Assembly: GCF_014805685.1 (NCBI RefSeq)
Contig: NC_060911.1
Span: 13,030,712 to 13,094,711, forward strand
Length of the DNA: 64,000 bases
Direction of reading: 5' to 3'
Origin: Silurus meridionalis
Lineage: Eukaryota > Chordata > Actinopteri > Siluriformes > Siluridae
The notes below the pieces were generated by a model, which ran no database searches, was not told where the DNA came from, and saw nothing but the letters and a program-made list of their open reading frames with translations. A program made the translations under genes and the position numbers. Of this stretch, positions 1-11,159 are shown piece by piece (the stretch's first letter is position 1; every line of letters begins with the position of its first letter).

Positions 1-99
1 TAGGGCTAGAATGATTGCTAAAAGTTCGGTAGCAAAAACTGACACTTGATCTGAAAGTCTTTTTGCGATCTTTGTCTCACAAGCAGGGATATATGAAGA

Positions 100-630
100 T
101 AAACATGCTTAAGTTCCAGTGACCACTGTTCCTGCCCCTCTCCCCTCCGTGGATCTTCCCACTTCGTCCAGGTCTGCCTCTGGATAGTGTTTTCTTCAAC
201 TGGAGGCCACTCTGTGCAGCTTGGGACGGTTTCTCATCAACACCTTGGGTGGTTCCATTAAATCCCGGAGTAAGAACGGGCGCTTTGAGGATGGATTGGA
301 CTGACTCAGGACTACTTTTCGCTTCTGATCATCACTGCACCCCGCAACATCGTATATCTGCTATAAATGGACATTCAGTGCAACCCAGATGAGGATGGGT
401 TCCCTCTTGAGTCCGGTTCCTCTCAAGGTTTCTTCCTTATGCCGTCCCTGGGAGATTTTCCTTCACCACAGTCGACACCGGCTCACTCATCATGGACAAA
501 CTTACTCATAAAGAACATCTTCACTTTTAATCACCACATTATCTGTGTAAAGCTGCTTTGAGACAATGTTCATTGTTAAAAGCGCTAAACAAATAAAAAT
601 AAATTGAATTGAATTGAATATATACTGCTG
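100..630 (+). repeat. Interspersed repeat family A, copy 1
   Basis: This segment is clearly related to 8397-8815: both contain the same blocks around the words for a short GATGGATT box, a GGACATTC box, a GGTTCCCTCTTGAG box and a terminal CTTTGAGACAATG box. It ends in repeated ATTGAATTG units, a simple tail typical of non-LTR retroelements. Other copies are at 15030-15440, 17425-17625, 22493-23520, 23540-24300 and 32278-32760. No protein is encoded. The family is named here for convenience; its class is inferred from the tail only. Confidence 0.7.
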
Positions 631-689
631 CTGCAGTTCTTTCAGATTCTGGGTTTTTAGAACCGTCAGTAAATACCTGTAGTGCATTG

Positions 690-1440
690 TATTACTCTCG
701 TGTAATGTACTGCCGAACTATTAATTCAATTCGAAAATTCATCCCCGGATTACTCAATATTTTCTTAATTTGTAAATCTATTACAGGGTTATGAAACAAC
801 CAAAGTGAAGGAGCAATTTCATGATTTTTCAGCTCCAACTTGTTCACCTCCTTCCTTACAACCCAACCAAAGCTTGTTATTTCTCTGTACTCATATTCCC
901 AACATTCTTTCAAAATCAATCTATCTGGATGATTTTCCAGATGGCCCTTTACACCATACCAGTACCTTAGTCTGAGCTGAAACCTGCGCAGTTCAAAGGG
1001 CAATTATCCCATTTCCACCTGTAGTGAGGCTATCGGGGATGATCGAAACGCACCACAACAAATTCGCAGAGCTTGATTTTGTATTACCTCAATCTTTTTA
1101 AGTATTGTTTTTGCTCGCAGAACCGTATATTAGACAGCCATAATCAATGTGTGACCTAATCACAGCACAGTAAATTCTTTTTAAAGACTGACACGTTGCC
1201 CCCCCATTCTACTCCTGATAAGCATCTCAATACATTCATTCCTTTTTTTTATCAGTTTCTGAATATGTGTTCCAAAAGTGAATTTAAAATCCATCCACAT
1301 TCCCAAAAACCTTACTACCTTTACCTGTTCCAACTTGTGCCCGTACATTTCAATATTCAAGCTTGGAATGTTCTTCTTTTTTCGGAAAGCTCATCACTTG
1401 CCGCAGAAAATCTCTCAGGGATTTCTATTACACATCAGTA
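690..1440 (-). mobile_element. LINE reverse-transcriptase C-terminal fragment
   Basis: Read on the minus strand, several frames together resemble the end of a fish non-LTR retrotransposon polymerase. From 1340 downwards a KVVRFLGMWMDFKFTFG-like stretch precedes an IDYGCLIYGSA-like block and an ALRI..GAFRSSPIASLQVEMG-like block. The last 103 codons (692-1003) are open and begin near PFELRRFQLRLRYW. These motifs are typical of the region after the RT palm domain in CR1/L2/Jockey-type elements. Frameshifts and stops break it, so it is a dead, 5'-truncated copy. The exact clade is uncertain. Confidence 0.7.
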
Positions 1441-1796
1441 GATGGATCTGAAGCTCCTGTTGGAAAATTGCAGCGCCTCGACTTGTTCTTCGTCTGTGAT
1501 GGCGGTGTGCCTATTCCAGCGCTACCTGCAGGACTGGAGGGTGGTTTTGATGGGACCTCATATAGTTAAGACTACAACAGAGAGGTTTCTCCCATCTCCT
1601 ACAAAGCTCCATAGTAACAGAACATTCCAGATAGTGTTCTGAAGCAGATCTGTAGGGATCATAGGTGTTTTACCATAATTTTGAGGAAATGTGATGTTAT
1701 ATTTGGATGCTGTCGTCCTGCCACTCTCATGTGTTCATGCAGGTTTGTTGATGGTGGTCTATTGTCCCAGAGATCCCTCATGTGTGTTGCCAGAAG

Positions 1797-1993
1797 GCCT
1801 ACAGATGTCACCATTCCCTTTCCATTGTTGAGGAACATGAACTTGTCCATCAGCTTGTTCACTGTCTGTAGTCTTCACTTTCATTTAAATGAAGACTCCA
1901 TTGTTTGAACCTTTTGTGTTACCCATTTCTATTGCGTTTATATTCTTTCTGTTGATTACCATGTGCATTTGCATATTTGAATATATCTGCATT
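1797..1993. repeat. Direct repeat, left copy
   Basis: About 200 bp starting at CTACAGATGTCACCATTC recurs in the same orientation at 3198-3402. The match covers the CTTGTCCATCAGCTTGTTCA block, the ATTTAAATGAAGACTCCATTG block and the TGCATTTGCATATTT block. The two copies differ by scattered substitutions and a few small indels. No known function. Confidence 0.8.
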
Positions 1994-2029
1994 TCAACTC
2001 ATAGCGTTTGAGCTCAAGGAAGGTTACAC

Positions 2030-2430
2030 CACGTCCACACTAATACGTGTTCATTCGGAAAACGTATATTTTTCGACCTTCCGTCCACACCGTGGCGCAG
2101 TTTTCAGTCAAAGGAAACGTAGCTTTCCAAAGTGGATCAATTTGTAAATTCGCATCGCAGTGAATCCTGGTAAATGTGAAAAAGTAGTTTTCATGGATAA
2201 AAAAAACGCTCTTTCCAATTCCGTTTTCGAATATTTCCCAAAAGTTGCTCAGCCGCACCAAAAGGTCCGAAAATGTTTTCTTGAAACGTGGCGAAAATGC
2301 AAAAAGCTACGTTTTCTTCGACTGAAAACGGCGTCTTCATGTGAGGAAAAAATATCATTTTTTGCTCATGCGCCGTACAGGGACGTGAGGGTTTTTAGAC
2401 AAAAAACGCATTTTCAAATAATATCCAGAT
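2030..2430. mobile_element. Palindromic MITE-like element, copy 1
   Basis: The segment opens with a GTCCACACTAATACGTGTTC-type end and CCGTCCACACCG, and its far half carries the near-complement (CTGAAAACGGCG). It is AAAACG-rich, and an internal block resembles 57330-57700 (CCCAAAAGTTGCTCA is shared). This looks like a foldback or non-autonomous DNA transposon. The ends and superfamily were not fixed. Confidence 0.5.
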
Positions 2431-2582
2431 TATTGCAGTAGCCAAAAACAATGATGAGGGTGTACTACTTTTTATTCTATGATTTTTTATTTTTTTTTGT
2501 GAACTTCATGCTGAAGTCAAGACAGTCTGCTTTTCAGGATTCTTTCAGTAACCATGTACGGTACATATTGGAACGATTAAAG

Positions 2583-2963
2583 CAGGGGTCACCAGCATGG
2601 TTCGCGTGGGCACCAGGTCTCCCGCAAGGACCACATGAGTCGCCGCGTAGGCCTTTTCTAAAAAATAGCTCACCGTAGCGCCACTTACCAGTGAGCTGCA
2701 TCTAATTTCTTTTGTTGCTATTATTTTTTAAATCACACTTGCATTGGTGTGAATTTCAAAATGACAGTATTAAAATATAGATGACTAGATATAAATGAAT
2801 ATCATTAATTATTAATAATTAACATATAATTAAAGGTAAATTAAGCAAATTTGTTATTTCAGAACTTGTGTGTTATTTGGATTGTGTGTATTAATCTGGT
2901 AGCGCTTCACATTAATCGGTACCCAAGAAGTAGCTCTGGGTTTCAAAAGGTTGGTGACCCCTG
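2583..2963. mobile_element. hAT-type MITE with 8-bp target duplication
   Basis: The element begins CAGGGGTCACCAG and ends GGTTGGTGACCCCTG, which are imperfect terminal inverted repeats starting with CAG, as in hAT transposons. It is flanked by a perfect 8-bp direct repeat, GATTAAAG, at 2575-2582 and 2964-2971, the duplication size made by hAT transposases. At 381 bp and with no open frame of note it is non-autonomous. The perfect duplication means the boundaries are secure. Confidence 0.88.
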
Positions 2964-3197
2964 GATTAAAGCGTTCTATGAAACACAACACTGGAACAGT
3001 CCAAATATTCTATGAAGACATTACAATGTTAATTCGCTCATTTTTCTGTATCGTTTAACTGATCATCTCATTCATTTGGAGCAACAGAAAATTGTCGAAA
3101 TTGGATTATTTATTGAAATTGCTAGTTGATTTATTAGTCCTTGAATGTAAATTGTCTCAGGTTTCCTTCACAACACCCTGCCATCTTACATTGCAGC

Positions 3198-3402
3198 CTA
3201 CAGATGTCACCATTCCCTTTCCATTTTTGAGGAACATGAACTTGTCCATCAGCTTGTTCACTCTCTGTATTGTCTTCGCTTTCATTTAAATGAAGACTCC
3301 ATTGTGTGAACCGTTGTGTTACCCGGTTCTATATTTATATTGCTTTTATATTCTTTATGTTGATTACTATGTGCATTTGCATATTTAAATATATCTGCAT
3401 TA
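3198..3402. repeat. Direct repeat, right copy
   Basis: Second copy of the block at 1797-1993, same orientation, about 1.4 kb away. The MITE at 2030-2430 and the hAT element at 2583-2963 lie between the copies. Either an interspersed repeat landed twice or a local duplication was later filled with transposons. Confidence 0.8.
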
Positions 3403-3901
3403 TATGTATATATTTTAATATATGTTTAATCTTAGTGTATAAGTTTGTGTAACATTTGTAGATTTGGAATTGAATTGTCAGTGCAGGTTGTGTAATAATT
3501 TAGATTCTGCACTTTTTGTCGATTGGGTTTTTTCATTTAGACTTTGGATCTTGCATGTGGTTTAAATTGTGTTGTTAATTGTGTGTGTGTAATGTTTGAT
3601 TTCACTGCTTTCTGCGTGATAGAAAGTTCGGTTTGCTTTGTGCTGCATCGTGTTTCTTTACGTGAAACTAAATTGTAAATTGGGATTAGTATCCGGGCGG
3701 TAAAGTCATTGTTGCTTTGTGGGTTTTTATGCTGAGTTTGTGAGTGTACATCGTCTGTTTTGTGTATTTGTACATTTCATTCTTGTGTTTTTACCAGAAT
3801 GGACCATAAAGCATTGCACACTCAGCCATCGCCACATTGCTGATCAACTACTGAACTGTGAGAACACAAAAGCAGGATTTAACACACAATGCAACAGGTC
3901 G

Positions 3902-3903
<2 letters not shown>

Positions 3904-3949
<46 letters not shown>

Positions 3950-4026
3950 ACGTTTGCTTGTGTTCAAGTGACCCACAGCTCTATTATTTAACTAAACAGT
4001 AACAGTTTGAGGATGGGACTATGAAT

Positions 4027-4071
<45 letters not shown>

Positions 4072-4122
4072 ATTTATTTATTTAACTAAACAGTAATAGT
4101 TTGAGGATGGGACTATGTGAAT

Positions 4123-4175
<53 letters not shown>

Positions 4176-4229
4176 ATTTATTTATTTATTTAACTAAACA
4201 GTAATAGTTTGAGGATGGGACTATGTGAA

Positions 4230-4269
<40 letters not shown>

Positions 4270-4392
4270 ATTTATTTATTTATTTAACTAAACAGTAATA
4301 GTTTGAGGATGGGACTATGTGAATCTCACACACATATATATACACACACACACACTTATTTATTTATTTATTTAACTAAACAGTAATAGTTT

Positions 4393-4438
<46 letters not shown>

Positions 4439-4514
4439 TTTACGTAGTACCACACACACACACACACACACATTTATTTACCTAAACATTAACAGTTTGA
4501 GGAGGATACTATAT

Positions 4515-4565
<51 letters not shown>

Positions 4566-4668
4566 AGAGAAGCAGAAATGGATGAGTAAGTGAACGCTGA
4601 TAGACTGGAAAATGCTACAGCACAAAAAAAAAAATCCTGACCTGTTAATCAATCAGACTGCTAACAAG

Positions 4669-4720
<52 letters not shown>
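3904..4720. repeat. Higher-order (CA)n/TTTA minisatellite array
   Basis: Six units of about 90-110 bp follow each other. Each has a (CA)n or (GT)n tract, a run of TTTA, then a conserved AACTAAACAGTAATAG / TTTGAGGATGGGACTATG block (near 3988, 4081, 4191, 4285, 4372 and 4477). One unit is interrupted by (GT)n at 4395-4438. A further (CA)n ends in GAGAGAGA near 4562, and a (GT)n tract lies at 4672-4719. Short cysteine/valine or threonine/histidine frames here are repeat translation, not genes. Confidence 0.9.
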
Positions 4721-5436
4721 GAGCATCCTGGGCATTACCTTTATAAAAAGATCTAATTTTACCAAACATTTACCAAAAGTTAAACCTCAGCACAACACTC
4801 AAATTAATATCTCTGACTAAAAAACCAAAAGTCCTAAAAGGACACTGGGAAACGCTGACCTTCAGCAGAAATTGTTGCTTGTCTTTCTGCATCAGTGGAA
4901 CCCTGGATTTGATCATTTATACGTTTAAACTTGTTTATAAAGGAAAGCTATAACTAATCCAATGAATAATCCAATTGTATACATTTTGAAACATAACTGC
5001 GTTTGTTATTGAAGTAAAAAGCTGGGTTGCCAGATCAACACTGTAAAACCCCTACAAAACCTTAATCTCTCAAAACTACTATACGGTGCTAAGCATTACT
5101 GCAAAATATACATTTTAAAAGTTGAATGATCTTGCGCTTGAAAGTGCTTCTCTACACAATAAAATTATAATATATATATATAAAATGCAACGGTAAAATA
5201 TATGAAAATAAGAATATGTATACATAAATTTTTTTTCAAATAATAAAGAAAACTTAATTTATGTAGGATCAATAATTAGGACATTCATGCCAAAGGAAAA
5301 GTTTATCAATCTAAATAATTTTCATAATATTAATTTATATAAACGAGTGCTCTGACTAACTGATCTATGATGAAACTTTAACTTTTAAGTTGAAAGATTA
5401 TTGTTTTATTATATTATCACATATCTATATACCTTC
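4721..5436. other. AT-rich stretch without recognisable feature
   Basis: AT-rich sequence with short A and T runs and a small (TA)n tract near 5171. No coding signal, known repeat or RNA gene was recognised. Confidence 0.5.
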
Positions 5437-5560
5437 TTTATGGCTCAAAGTGTATGGACACCTGACTATAAGATTAGTATGTTCTTCTTTTTAAACATCC
5501 CATTCCACATTTAGTCCCCCATTTGCCATTTCCACTCGATTTTGTTAGTAAAGTCGGAAA
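5437..5560. mobile_element. Repeat family D, terminal fragment
   Basis: The segment has the words TATGGACACCTGAC and CATCCCATTCCACATTTAG, which recur in family D at 11160, 16700, 35690, 58280 and 62540. The TATGGACACCTGAC end is the kind of terminal repeat seen in Tc1-like non-autonomous elements. Only one end is present. Confidence 0.55.
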
Positions 5561-5589
5561 CATCAGAATGAAAAAAATAAATTTTTTTT

Positions 5590-5990
5590 TAAAAAAATCG
5601 TGATTTCTAATCAGGGCCATGCTGTTGGCACCAGATGGGCTGGTTTGAGCATTTTAGAAACCGCTGATCTCATGGGATTTTCACACCTTTTCGAAGTCCA
5701 CACAGAATGGTATGAAAAAGTGTGAGTGACAGTTCTGTGGGTGGAAACACAAAAGAAAATAACAAACTGCCAGGACATTGAATAATCAAGTGTGGTGAGC
5801 GGAAAAGCATTTCGGCATGTCCAAAACACTGCACCTTGAGGTATCCGGCTACAACAGTAGATCACATCAGGTTCCACATCTGTCAGACAAGAATAGGAAT
5901 CATGAGCACAGACTAAATTGGACAGCCAACCTGGCCATATTGCAGTCTATTTTTCAGCTGTCCTGTTTGAGTGACGGGCAGATCTAGAAA
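5590..5990 (+). pseudogene. Degenerate Tc1-like transposase fragment
   Basis: On the plus strand the text encodes, with frame breaks, the N-terminal half of a Tc1-like transposase. A helix-turn-helix region reads ADLMGFSH. It is followed by a block matching a CGWK-type turn (TTCTGTGGGTGGAAAC), a GTGAGCGGAAAAGCAT block, and a GGCTACAACAG block that usually encodes the G-Y-N-S-R segment before the catalytic domain. The DDE domain is absent. It abuts a family D end at 5437. It is inactive. Confidence 0.65.
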
Positions 5991-6123
5991 ATTATTTATG
6001 TGGAGGCATAAGAATTATAACGGGTGGCAACACTGAAGCCTTCATCCTTGCATAGTTCTTGTGGATTCAAGGTATAAAACACATATTCAGTGTATACCCT
6101 GGGGTGCACAATTTTATATTGGT

Positions 6124-8395
6124 TTCTTCTTCTTCTTCCGGCTGCTCCCATTAGGGGGTGCCACAGCAGATCATCTGTCTCCATACCCCTCTGTCCACTA
6201 TGTCTGTATCTTGCAAACCAGCTACCTGCATGTCTTCCCTCACCACATCCATAAACCTCCTCCTTGGCCTTCCTCTTTTTGTCCTTCCTGGTGGCTCCAT
6301 CCTCAGCATTCTTCTACCGATATACCCCATGTCCCTCCTCTGCACATGTCCAAACCATCTAAATCGGGCCTCTTTCACTTTGTCCCCAAAACGTCCTACA
6401 TGCACATGTGAACTTGTTTCTAATCTTGTTCATTATCATCAACAAAAATCTCAACATCTTCAGCTCTGCTACCTCCAGCTCCACCCCCTGTCTTTTACTC
6501 AATGCCACGGTCTCTAAACCATACAACATCTCAGGTCTCACCACAGTCCTATAAACTTTCCTTTTCACTCTCACAGATACTCTTCTATCACAAATCACTC
6601 CTGCTATCACTCTTCTCCACCCACTCCACCCTGCCTGCACTCTTTTCTTCACTTCTTTAACACACCCTCCATTATTGTTGCACTGTTGACCCCAGGTACC
6701 TGAACTTCTCCACCTCTTCTCCCTGCAACCGCACCACACCACTGCCCTCCCTCTCATTCACACACATGTACTCTGTCTTACTCCTACTGACTTTCATTCC
6801 TCTTTTCTCCAGCATGTACCTCCACCTCTCCAGGCTCTTCTCCACCTGCTCCCTACTCTCAACACAAATCACAATATCATCTGCAAACATCATAGTCCAG
6901 GGAGACTCCTGTCTGACCTCGCCCTTTAACCTGTCCATCACCACTGCAAACAGGAAAGGGCTCAGAGCCGATCCTCGATGCAGTTCCACCTCCACCTTAA
7001 ACCAGCCTGACGTTCCTACTGCACATTTGACTGCTGTTACACTGTCCTCATACATGTCCTGCACCACCCTCACATACTTCTCTGACACACCAGACTTCCT
7101 CATACAATACCACAACTCCTCTCTCCCCCCTGTCGTACGCTTTCTCTAAATCCACAAACACACAATGCAACAACTTCTGTCCTTCTCTATACTTGTTAAT
7201 CAACATTCTTAAAGCAAATAATGCGTCTGTGGTGCTCTTCCTTGGCATGAAACCATACTGTTGCTCACAGATGGTCACCTCTTCTCTCAGCCTGGCTTCC
7301 ACTACTCTTTCCCATAACTTCATGGTGTGACTGATCAACTTAATTCCACTGTAGTTACTGCAGGTCTGCACATCTCGGTTATTCCTAAAAACTGGTACCA
7401 GCACACTCCTTCTCCATTCCTCAGGCATCATCTCACCTTCCAGAATGGTAAAGCTGGTAAAAACTCCACTGCCATCTCTCCTAAACATCTCCATGCTTTT
7501 ACCGGTATGTCATCTGGTCCAACCAAATTTCCACTCTTCATCCTCTTAATCGCTGCTGTCACTTCCTCCTTACTAATCCTATTCACTTCCTTCTTCACCA
7601 TTTCCACCTTATCCAACCTTCTCCCTCTCTCCTTGTCCTTATTAATGAGCTTCTCAAAATACTCCCTCCATCTTCATAACACACTCTCCTCACTAGTCAA
7701 CATATTTCTATCTGTATCCTATTGCTCTAACTTGCAGCACACACTGTCCCCTACCAACGCCTTACAGTCTCCAATCTCCTTCAGGTTGCATTTTCTGCAT
7801 AGAACCTAGTCCGCCTGTGTGCACCCTCCTCCACTCTTATACGTCACCCTATGCTCCTTCTCCTTTTTAAAATAAGTGTTCACCATTCATTCATATGTTC
7901 ACCTTCTACCACCTCATCTAACTCACTCCAGAATTTTTCCTTCTCCTCCATCTCACATCCCACTTGTGGAGCATAAGCACTGATGACATTTATCATCACG
8001 CATTCAACTTCCAGCTTCACGTTCATCGCCCTATCAGAAACTCTCTTCACCTCCACTACACTCTTACTGTACTCTTCCTTCACAATCACCCCTACACCAT
8101 TTCTCTTTCCATCCACACCATGATAGAACATTTTAAACCCACCTCCAATGTTCCTGCTCTTACTCCCTTTCCACTTGGTCTCCTGAACACACATCTCCTC
8201 TCCATCATATTAGCTGCCTCTCTCCCTTTACCAGTCATAGTACCAACATTTAAAGTACCAACCAGAACCTCCACTCTCCTCCAATTCTCCTTTCCCTGCT
8301 GTCTCTGTAGAAGTCTTCCTCCTCTCCTTCTCCTCCTTCGGCCAACAGTAGCACAATTTCCACTGGTACACTTCTGGCTAATAATACCCATTATT
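6124..8395 (-). mobile_element. RTE-like LINE, copy 1, internally deleted
   Basis: Minus-strand fragments give, in order, an endonuclease start (VGTLNVGTMTGKGRE, near 8250-8290), more endonuclease (CVQETKWKGS, SAYAPQVGCEMEEKEKFW, 7890-8190), an EN/RT linker, RT fingers (GPDDIPVKAW, EEWRRSVLVPVF), and the RT palm with FADD at 6876-6887. The tail has HVQRRDMGYIGRRML and ends in a (GAA)n simple repeat at 6124-6140. Family knowledge: such elements encode an apurinic endonuclease and reverse transcriptase. The middle of the endonuclease and most of the linker before the RT are missing (breaks near 7880 and 7740), and frameshifts are common, so the copy is dead. The RTE/Rex3-type assignment is from memory of fish LINE proteins and is not verified. 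Confidence 0.85.
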
Positions 8396-8396
8396 A

Positions 8397-8815
8397 TGAA
8401 ATTACGGAGTAAAGTTAGGAGCTTTGAAGATGGATTCGGACTCTTTTTAATCTCAAAAGTCTGCTACACTGACTCAGTACTACAGTTTGCATTTGATCAC
8501 CATCACCGCACACCTCAACAACATTTAGCTGCAATGAATGGACATTCGGTGTCACCCAGGTGAGGAGGGGTTCCCTCTTGAGTCTGGTTCCTCTAAAGGT
8601 TTCTACCTTATGCCGTCTTGTTTTTTTTTTCCTTGCCACAGTCGTCACCAGCTCACTCATTAGTGTCAAACTTACACATTACACAAACTTAAAATATTAT
8701 TAATTCTTTATCACCACATTATCTGTGTAAAGCTTTTTTGAGACAATGTTCATTGTTAAAAGCACAATACAAACAAAAGTTAATTGAATTTAATTGAACT
8801 GCATATAGCTGTATA
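8397..8815 (+). repeat. Interspersed repeat family A, copy 2
   Basis: Matches 230-630 in order and orientation, including GGACATTCGGTGTCACCCAG, the GGTTCCCTCTTGAG block and the CTTTTTTGAGACAATG block, and ends in AATTGAATTTAATTGAA. It directly adjoins the 5' side of the LINE at 6124-8395, so the LINE may be inserted next to or into it. Confidence 0.75.
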
Positions 8816-9099
8816 AGTGATCCTGATCAATTGGTGTTAAATATGTAAAAGCTAAGAGCTATTCTTTGCCCCTGGTGTGATCTCTTCCGCTTTAATATCT
8901 CCTGTGATCATTTGTCATGGCACTTTGAAAATGATTTATTGCACTATATAGCACTTTTATATCTATACTTACAGAAAGGCGCATCTCTTTAATACCCATA
9001 CAAGAGGTCAAACAAGCGGTAAATCAGGAGGGGTTGAGAACGGTGGGTCTGGCAACATGACTTTGCTCTGGGGTATTTGGTTAGGAAAGGCGGAACGGG

Positions 9100-9269
9100 C
9101 TCCACCCCCCAGACATCATCACCATCACCAACATCAGCATCAGCACCGCACAGAGCGAGCGAGCGAGAGAGACGGAAAGAGAGAGAGGGAAAAAGAGAGA
9201 GAGGTAGAAAGAGAGAGAGAGAACTCCTGGGCTCTCAACCTGCTGCTGCTGGTGCTCCTCTCCATGCAT
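9100..9269 (+). promoter_or_regulatory. slc24a2: Possible non-coding first exon / promoter of slc24a2
   Basis: A relatively GC-rich patch with CCACCCCCC and GCGAGCGAGCGAG sits in AT-rich surroundings. It is followed by purine-rich GAGA runs and a good splice donor, ATGCAT|GTGAGT, at 9269/9270. The first coding exon of this gene has its own acceptor at 12293, so an upstream non-coding exon must exist; this is the best nearby candidate. No TATA box or initiator was identified with confidence, and the true first exon may lie outside the window. This is inference. Confidence 0.25.
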
Positions 9270-9392
9270 GTGAGTACTGTCCTGCTCATTTCTACTCATC
9301 CCTGATAACTAATGCATGTTTCATTCATGGATTTGTGTATTTTCGGTCTCTTCTTTGTGGTCTTCGTGAAAATGACATGATGTGTGTGTGTA

Positions 9393-9394
<2 letters not shown>

Positions 9395-9437
<43 letters not shown>
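9395..9437. repeat. (GA)n microsatellite
   Basis: Uninterrupted GA dinucleotide run of about 43 bp. Confidence 0.95.
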
Positions 9438-9674
9438 CTAACCTGAACCGAAACCCCAGTGTAAATGTGCACATGCTGAAGTGCGGCTTCATGTTACAGC
9501 ACCGAAGCTGCGCTGCATGGGTTTAGAGGGTTTAAGGTGAAAAAGCTTTCCTCTAATCCTGTTATAAAGCAGCTCGGTCACACACATATCCAGCTCTGTT
9601 TACTCTCCAAGGAGATGGTGGACATTAAAGAAAACCAAAATCCTGCTCATTCATGGTGCTGAAAATTATATGCG

Positions 9675-9676
<2 letters not shown>

Positions 9677-9733
<57 letters not shown>
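9677..9733. repeat. (AT)n microsatellite
   Basis: Uninterrupted AT dinucleotide run of about 57 bp, self-complementary and able to extrude as a hairpin. Confidence 0.95.
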
Positions 9734-9738
<5 letters not shown>

Positions 9739-9739
9739 T

Positions 9740-10200
9740 ATGATTGATGTTATAACACGTGAGCAAAAATAAAGTGCTGGCGAAATAAAGTACAGCAGGA
9801 ACAAGACTTTTGAAAAACAGTAAAGGGGTCAAATCTGGTTTTTTTCTGTATTATTCAAACACTTTTTTTATTCAAATCAATGAAAAATGTTGAAAAACGT
9901 ACACAATTTCTTCACTCTTTTTTCTTTTTTGTTAAATATGACGCACTTAAAGATTACGATTGATTCGACCTTTATATATGGAGTCAGATATTCACGGATT
10001 TGCTCGAATAGCAATATAGATGTGCATAAGTTCTTCTTCTAATTAGATATTTTTTATAATCAAACAATCAGAATCATTTTTAATGCCAAGTATCATCAGT
10101 TGCATGTACTGGTGTGCTGGTGCTAAAAATATATGAAAAACTATTAAAACAAAAACCCTAAAAAATTATAAAATAATAAATAAATATAAAGACATTACTA
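9740..10200. other. AT-rich stretch without recognisable feature
   Basis: AT-rich unique-looking sequence; no coding or repeat signal recognised. Confidence 0.45.
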
Positions 10201-10204
10201 TACA

Positions 10205-10380
10205 GAAGGTTGATGGTTCAAGCCCTGGAATTGCCAAGCTGCCGCTGTTGGGCCCTTGCGTGAGGCCCTTAACTCTGCTTTAAGGAAGGTGTATCCTGGT
10301 TGACCCCAGCTTCCTAACATCACAGGGATATGTGAAAAATAATTCCATTGTGTTGTAATATACATGTGATGAGTATAAAA
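10205..10380 (+). mobile_element. tRNA-derived SINE (family B), 5'-truncated
   Basis: Contains GGTTGATGGTTCAAGCCC, which resembles a pol III B box, then CCAAGCTGCC, TTGGGCCCTTG, AGGCCCTTAACTC, GACCCCAGCTTCC and GGGATATG. The same ordered blocks occur at 15608-15830, 18300-18490, 26185-26345, 29960-30175, 32459-32680, 53935-54125 and 63055-63145. The A-box part is missing here. Confidence 0.7.
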
Positions 10381-10660
10381 CCCATTTATATAATCTCTTC
10401 AGCATATTGCTAGCATAGTAACATTAGCTAGTGCATAACTATTTTTCCTTTCTAATTATTCCTTTTATTCTTATTCTTCTTTTTGAAAACGTATCTAACA
10501 GCGTTTGTATTCGTTCTAATGGACGATTTATCAAATTATTTATTTCGGAAAAGAGCTTTCCTAGCACGGGAATATGAAAGATCAAGAAATAGACAGTAGC
10601 TGCTGTTTGACTAGTACCTGCTTGGTTCAAGCTGACACAGGACAGGAACGTTGAGAAAAG

Positions 10661-10688
10661 CTGATGTGTGTGTGTGTGTGTGTGTGTG
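10661..10688. repeat. (GT)n microsatellite
   Basis: Short GT dinucleotide run of about 28 bp. Confidence 0.9.
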
Positions 10689-11080
10689 AGCCGATACATA
10701 CATGCAGAACGTCTCAGGCTTGCTCGATTTTATATCGTTGCAGTTTGCATCCTTTCTGCTTCAGAGCCGCTTTCGGTAGCTGATGGGAATCAGCCGTTTC
10801 TACAGTAACAATAAGTGTTACTGCTGTGCTGCTCTTTTACCCCCAGACCTGCATGTGTGTGTCAGACTGTTAATGTTTTGGGTTTTGACCGATGCAGGGT
10901 CATATGTGGAGCGTGAGACAGTCACGAATGTTGCGGAGGGATGTACGTGAGGGAAATGGCTCCATCTTTTTATCCCGAGGCTCTTTTGACATTGGTTTCA
11001 TTGTGACCTTGAGCATACGTACACAGCTGAGCACAAGATCCAGGCAGCTCTGTGGGACTTTCCCATGGGTCTGTTCAGGC

Positions 11081-11081
11081 A

Positions 11082-11148
<67 letters not shown>
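11081..11148. repeat. (CT)n microsatellite
   Basis: CT run of about 65 bp with one interruption near its start. The serine/leucine frames across it are repeat translation. Confidence 0.95.
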
Positions 11149-11151
<3 letters not shown>

Positions 11152-11159
11152 ATCTACCT

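Noticed and set aside
9057..9526. Overlapping frames with HHHHQHQHQH and RERERE
   Set aside because: Low-complexity translation of CATCAC and GAGA repeats; no family similarity. The region is kept only as a possible non-coding exon.
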